This document shows positions 5,797-6,511 of a stretch of 6,511 nucleotides of DNA, piece by piece; position 1 is the first letter of the stretch; each line of letters opens with the position of its first letter. The DNA is from Actinomycetota bacterium (GTDB lineage Bacteria; Actinomycetota; Actinomycetes; Streptosporangiales; Streptosporangiaceae). The notes under the pieces are model-generated. The model was not told the origin of the DNA and searched no databases. It saw nothing but the letters and a program-made list of their open reading frames with translations. The stretch spans positions 9,726 to 16,236 of the forward strand of contig PMOU01000128.1 of assembly GCA_003161205.1 (NCBI GenBank), given 5' to 3'. The translations under genes were made by a program, and so were the position numbers.

Positions 5797-5805
5797 TGTG
5801 GATAA
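5797..5805 (-). promoter_or_regulatory. DnaA box (perfect TTATCCACA)
   Basis: The plus strand reads TGTGGATAA, the exact complement of the classical E. coli R1-type box. With TTCTCCACA at 5780-5788 it forms an inverted pair matching at 8 of 9 positions. Confidence 0.7.
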
Positions 5806-5872
5806 CTCTTAACGCAATTGCCCAGGATGCATGTGCCGTCGGCAAATCCGTGCACAGTTCTGTGGATTCCTT

Positions 5873-5881
5873 TGTGGACAA
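5873..5881 (-). promoter_or_regulatory. DnaA box (perfect TTGTCCACA)
   Basis: The plus strand reads TGTGGACAA, the complement of the box form preferred in Streptomyces and Mycobacterium origins. A degenerate box in the same orientation (5861-5869) lies 3 bp away. Confidence 0.7.
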
Positions 5882-5978
5882 CAATGTGAGCACGGCGACG
5901 AGTTTCGCCAGCAGCACGCCGAACCGCCCGGCATCAGCGCTTAGCGAGGCGTACATCCTTCATCACTTTGAGTAGCGA

Positions 5979-6511
5979 CTACCGCGGTTCCGGGGGATCG
6001 CCCAGGGGGTCGGCGGTCAGGTACAGACGGGGCCAGCGGCAGTCGAGGAACTGGTCAAGGTAGCCGGTCAGCCGCTCCTCGAAGTCATCGTCTTCCGCGA
6101 TGGCGCCGACCGCTCTTTCGATGCGTGACGGGCTGTCGACACCGAACGCGACCGCCCTCACCTCCCAGTCATCGCGCTGCCCGCCGTCGTACCACCGCTG
6201 CACGGTGCCGACCTGCCGCGCGCAGGTATCACCCGGGATCACCTGCCCGTACGTCCGTTCCCACTCCGAGCTGCGCGGATGCGGTCCGGCCCCCGGGCTT
6301 TTACGGTCAGCCGACTTGAGCGCGTCCAGCACGAGGGTCCACTGGTAGGCGGGCGCGAGCCACTTGGCTTCTTCCCGCTGGCACAGCCAGCTTCCCCGCG
6401 ACACCCGGGACCTGATCGCGGTGCTGACGTGGGAGGCGAGGTCGACCGGGCTGACCCGGCCGACGATGACCGGCACCCGCGCGCTCAGGGCCTCGTCCAC
6501 GCCGTGCGAGA
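5979..6511 (-). CDS. Unrecognised protein, C-terminal part (5' end outside window)
   Basis: An open frame enters from the right edge and ends at TAG (5981-5979), giving at least 176 residues. A GTG at 6500 is possible as a start, but no Shine-Dalgarno precedes it and the frame is open to the edge (SHGVDEALS), so the gene probably begins further right. The sequence is hydrophilic, without membrane segments or signal peptide. It starts with a hydrophobic strand-like stretch (ARVPVIVGRVSPVDLASHV), has a Trp-rich centre (GSWLCQREEAKWLAPAYQW) and an acidic patch (AEDDDFEERL), and ends WPRLYLTADPLGDPPEPR. I recognise no family or catalytic motif. Codon use is GC-rich with sensible amino-acid composition, so it is likely a real gene. 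Its 3' end faces the DnaA-box cluster and the convergent mannosyltransferase gene. Confidence 0.65.
   Translation of the reverse strand, partial: SHGVDEALSARVPVIVGRVSPVDLASHVSTAIRSRVSRGSWLCQREEAKWLAPAYQWTLVLDALKSADRKSPGAGPHPRSSEWERTYGQVIPGDTCARQVGTVQRWYDGGQRDDWEVRAVAFGVDSPSRIERAVGAIAEDDDFEERLTGYLDQFLDCRWPRLYLTADPLGDPPEPR

Larger units (their letters stand above)
5780..5881. promoter_or_regulatory. DnaA-box cluster in an AT-richer intergenic stretch
   Basis: Four 9-mers with a DnaA-box core lie within 102 bp: TTCTCCACA (5780-5788, plus), TTATCCACA (5797-5805, minus, perfect), GAATCCACA (5861-5869, minus, two mismatches) and TTGTCCACA (5873-5881, minus, perfect for high-GC actinobacteria). The first two face each other across 8 bp; the last two are in tandem, 12 bp start to start. 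The sequence around 5790-5820 is much richer in A+T than the rest of the window. No further box or promoter was seen in 5882-5978. Possible roles are part of a replication origin, a DnaA-titrating site, or DnaA-responsive control of a neighbouring gene. Confidence 0.7.

Noticed and set aside
5780..5805. The facing boxes TTCTCCACA and TGTGGATAA read as an RNA hairpin terminator.
   Set aside because: The stem would be short and A/T-ended, and a better terminator lies at 5749-5769; the exact box sequences fit DnaA sites better.
5979..6511. Assignment of the right-edge gene to a conflict/defence (VMAP-type) protein.
   Set aside because: Only a vague impression from the IVGRV stretch and Trp-rich centre; no diagnostic motif, and the N-terminal part is missing.

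Overview
The window is GC-rich (about two thirds G+C by eye). Its genes are a PASTA-domain kinase, CrgA, a zinc-finger rhomboid and a cytoplasmic cyclophilin. That set and its compact layout point to an actinobacterium, in the neighbourhood where Streptomyces and mycobacteria keep their cell-division and cell-wall genes, a few tens of kb from dnaA/oriC. The species cannot be named from this sequence.

Layout. Positions 1-1335 (+) hold the C-terminal part of the Ser/Thr kinase PknB: kinase C-lobe, one membrane helix, three PASTA repeats and a Pro/Ser/Thr tail. After a 109-nt leader with a small hairpin comes crgA (1445-1696, +), a two-helix divisome protein. Eight bases later, convergent with it, ends a minus-strand pair: cyclophilin ppiA (2669-3196) followed by a rhomboid protease (1705-2640). 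A 150-bp divergent intergenic region, rich in short repeats, separates ppiA from a plus-strand gene (3347-3979). That gene encodes a repetitive, single-membrane-helix protein reminiscent of the DUF5324 proteins of Streptomyces. It ends in a very long hairpin (3995-4061). A polytopic GT-C mannosyltransferase of the MptB type follows (4155-5747, +), apparently translated from a leaderless mRNA. The intergenic stretch 5748-5978 carries a cluster of DnaA boxes. The window closes with the 3'-terminal part of an unrecognised minus-strand gene (5979-6511).

How the genes fit together (inference). PknB senses peptidoglycan fragments or lipid II through its PASTA repeats and adjusts wall synthesis. CrgA connects FtsZ with septal peptidoglycan enzymes. 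The MptB-like enzyme would extend envelope mannans or lipoglycans from polyprenyl-phosphate mannose. The cyclophilin and rhomboid are probably a co-transcribed pair for protein folding and membrane proteolysis.

No mobile element, CRISPR array, tRNA/rRNA gene or defence cassette was seen. The least ordinary items are the DnaA-box cluster, the repeat protein, the long hairpin behind it and the rhomboid that lacks its usual oxyanion-side histidine.
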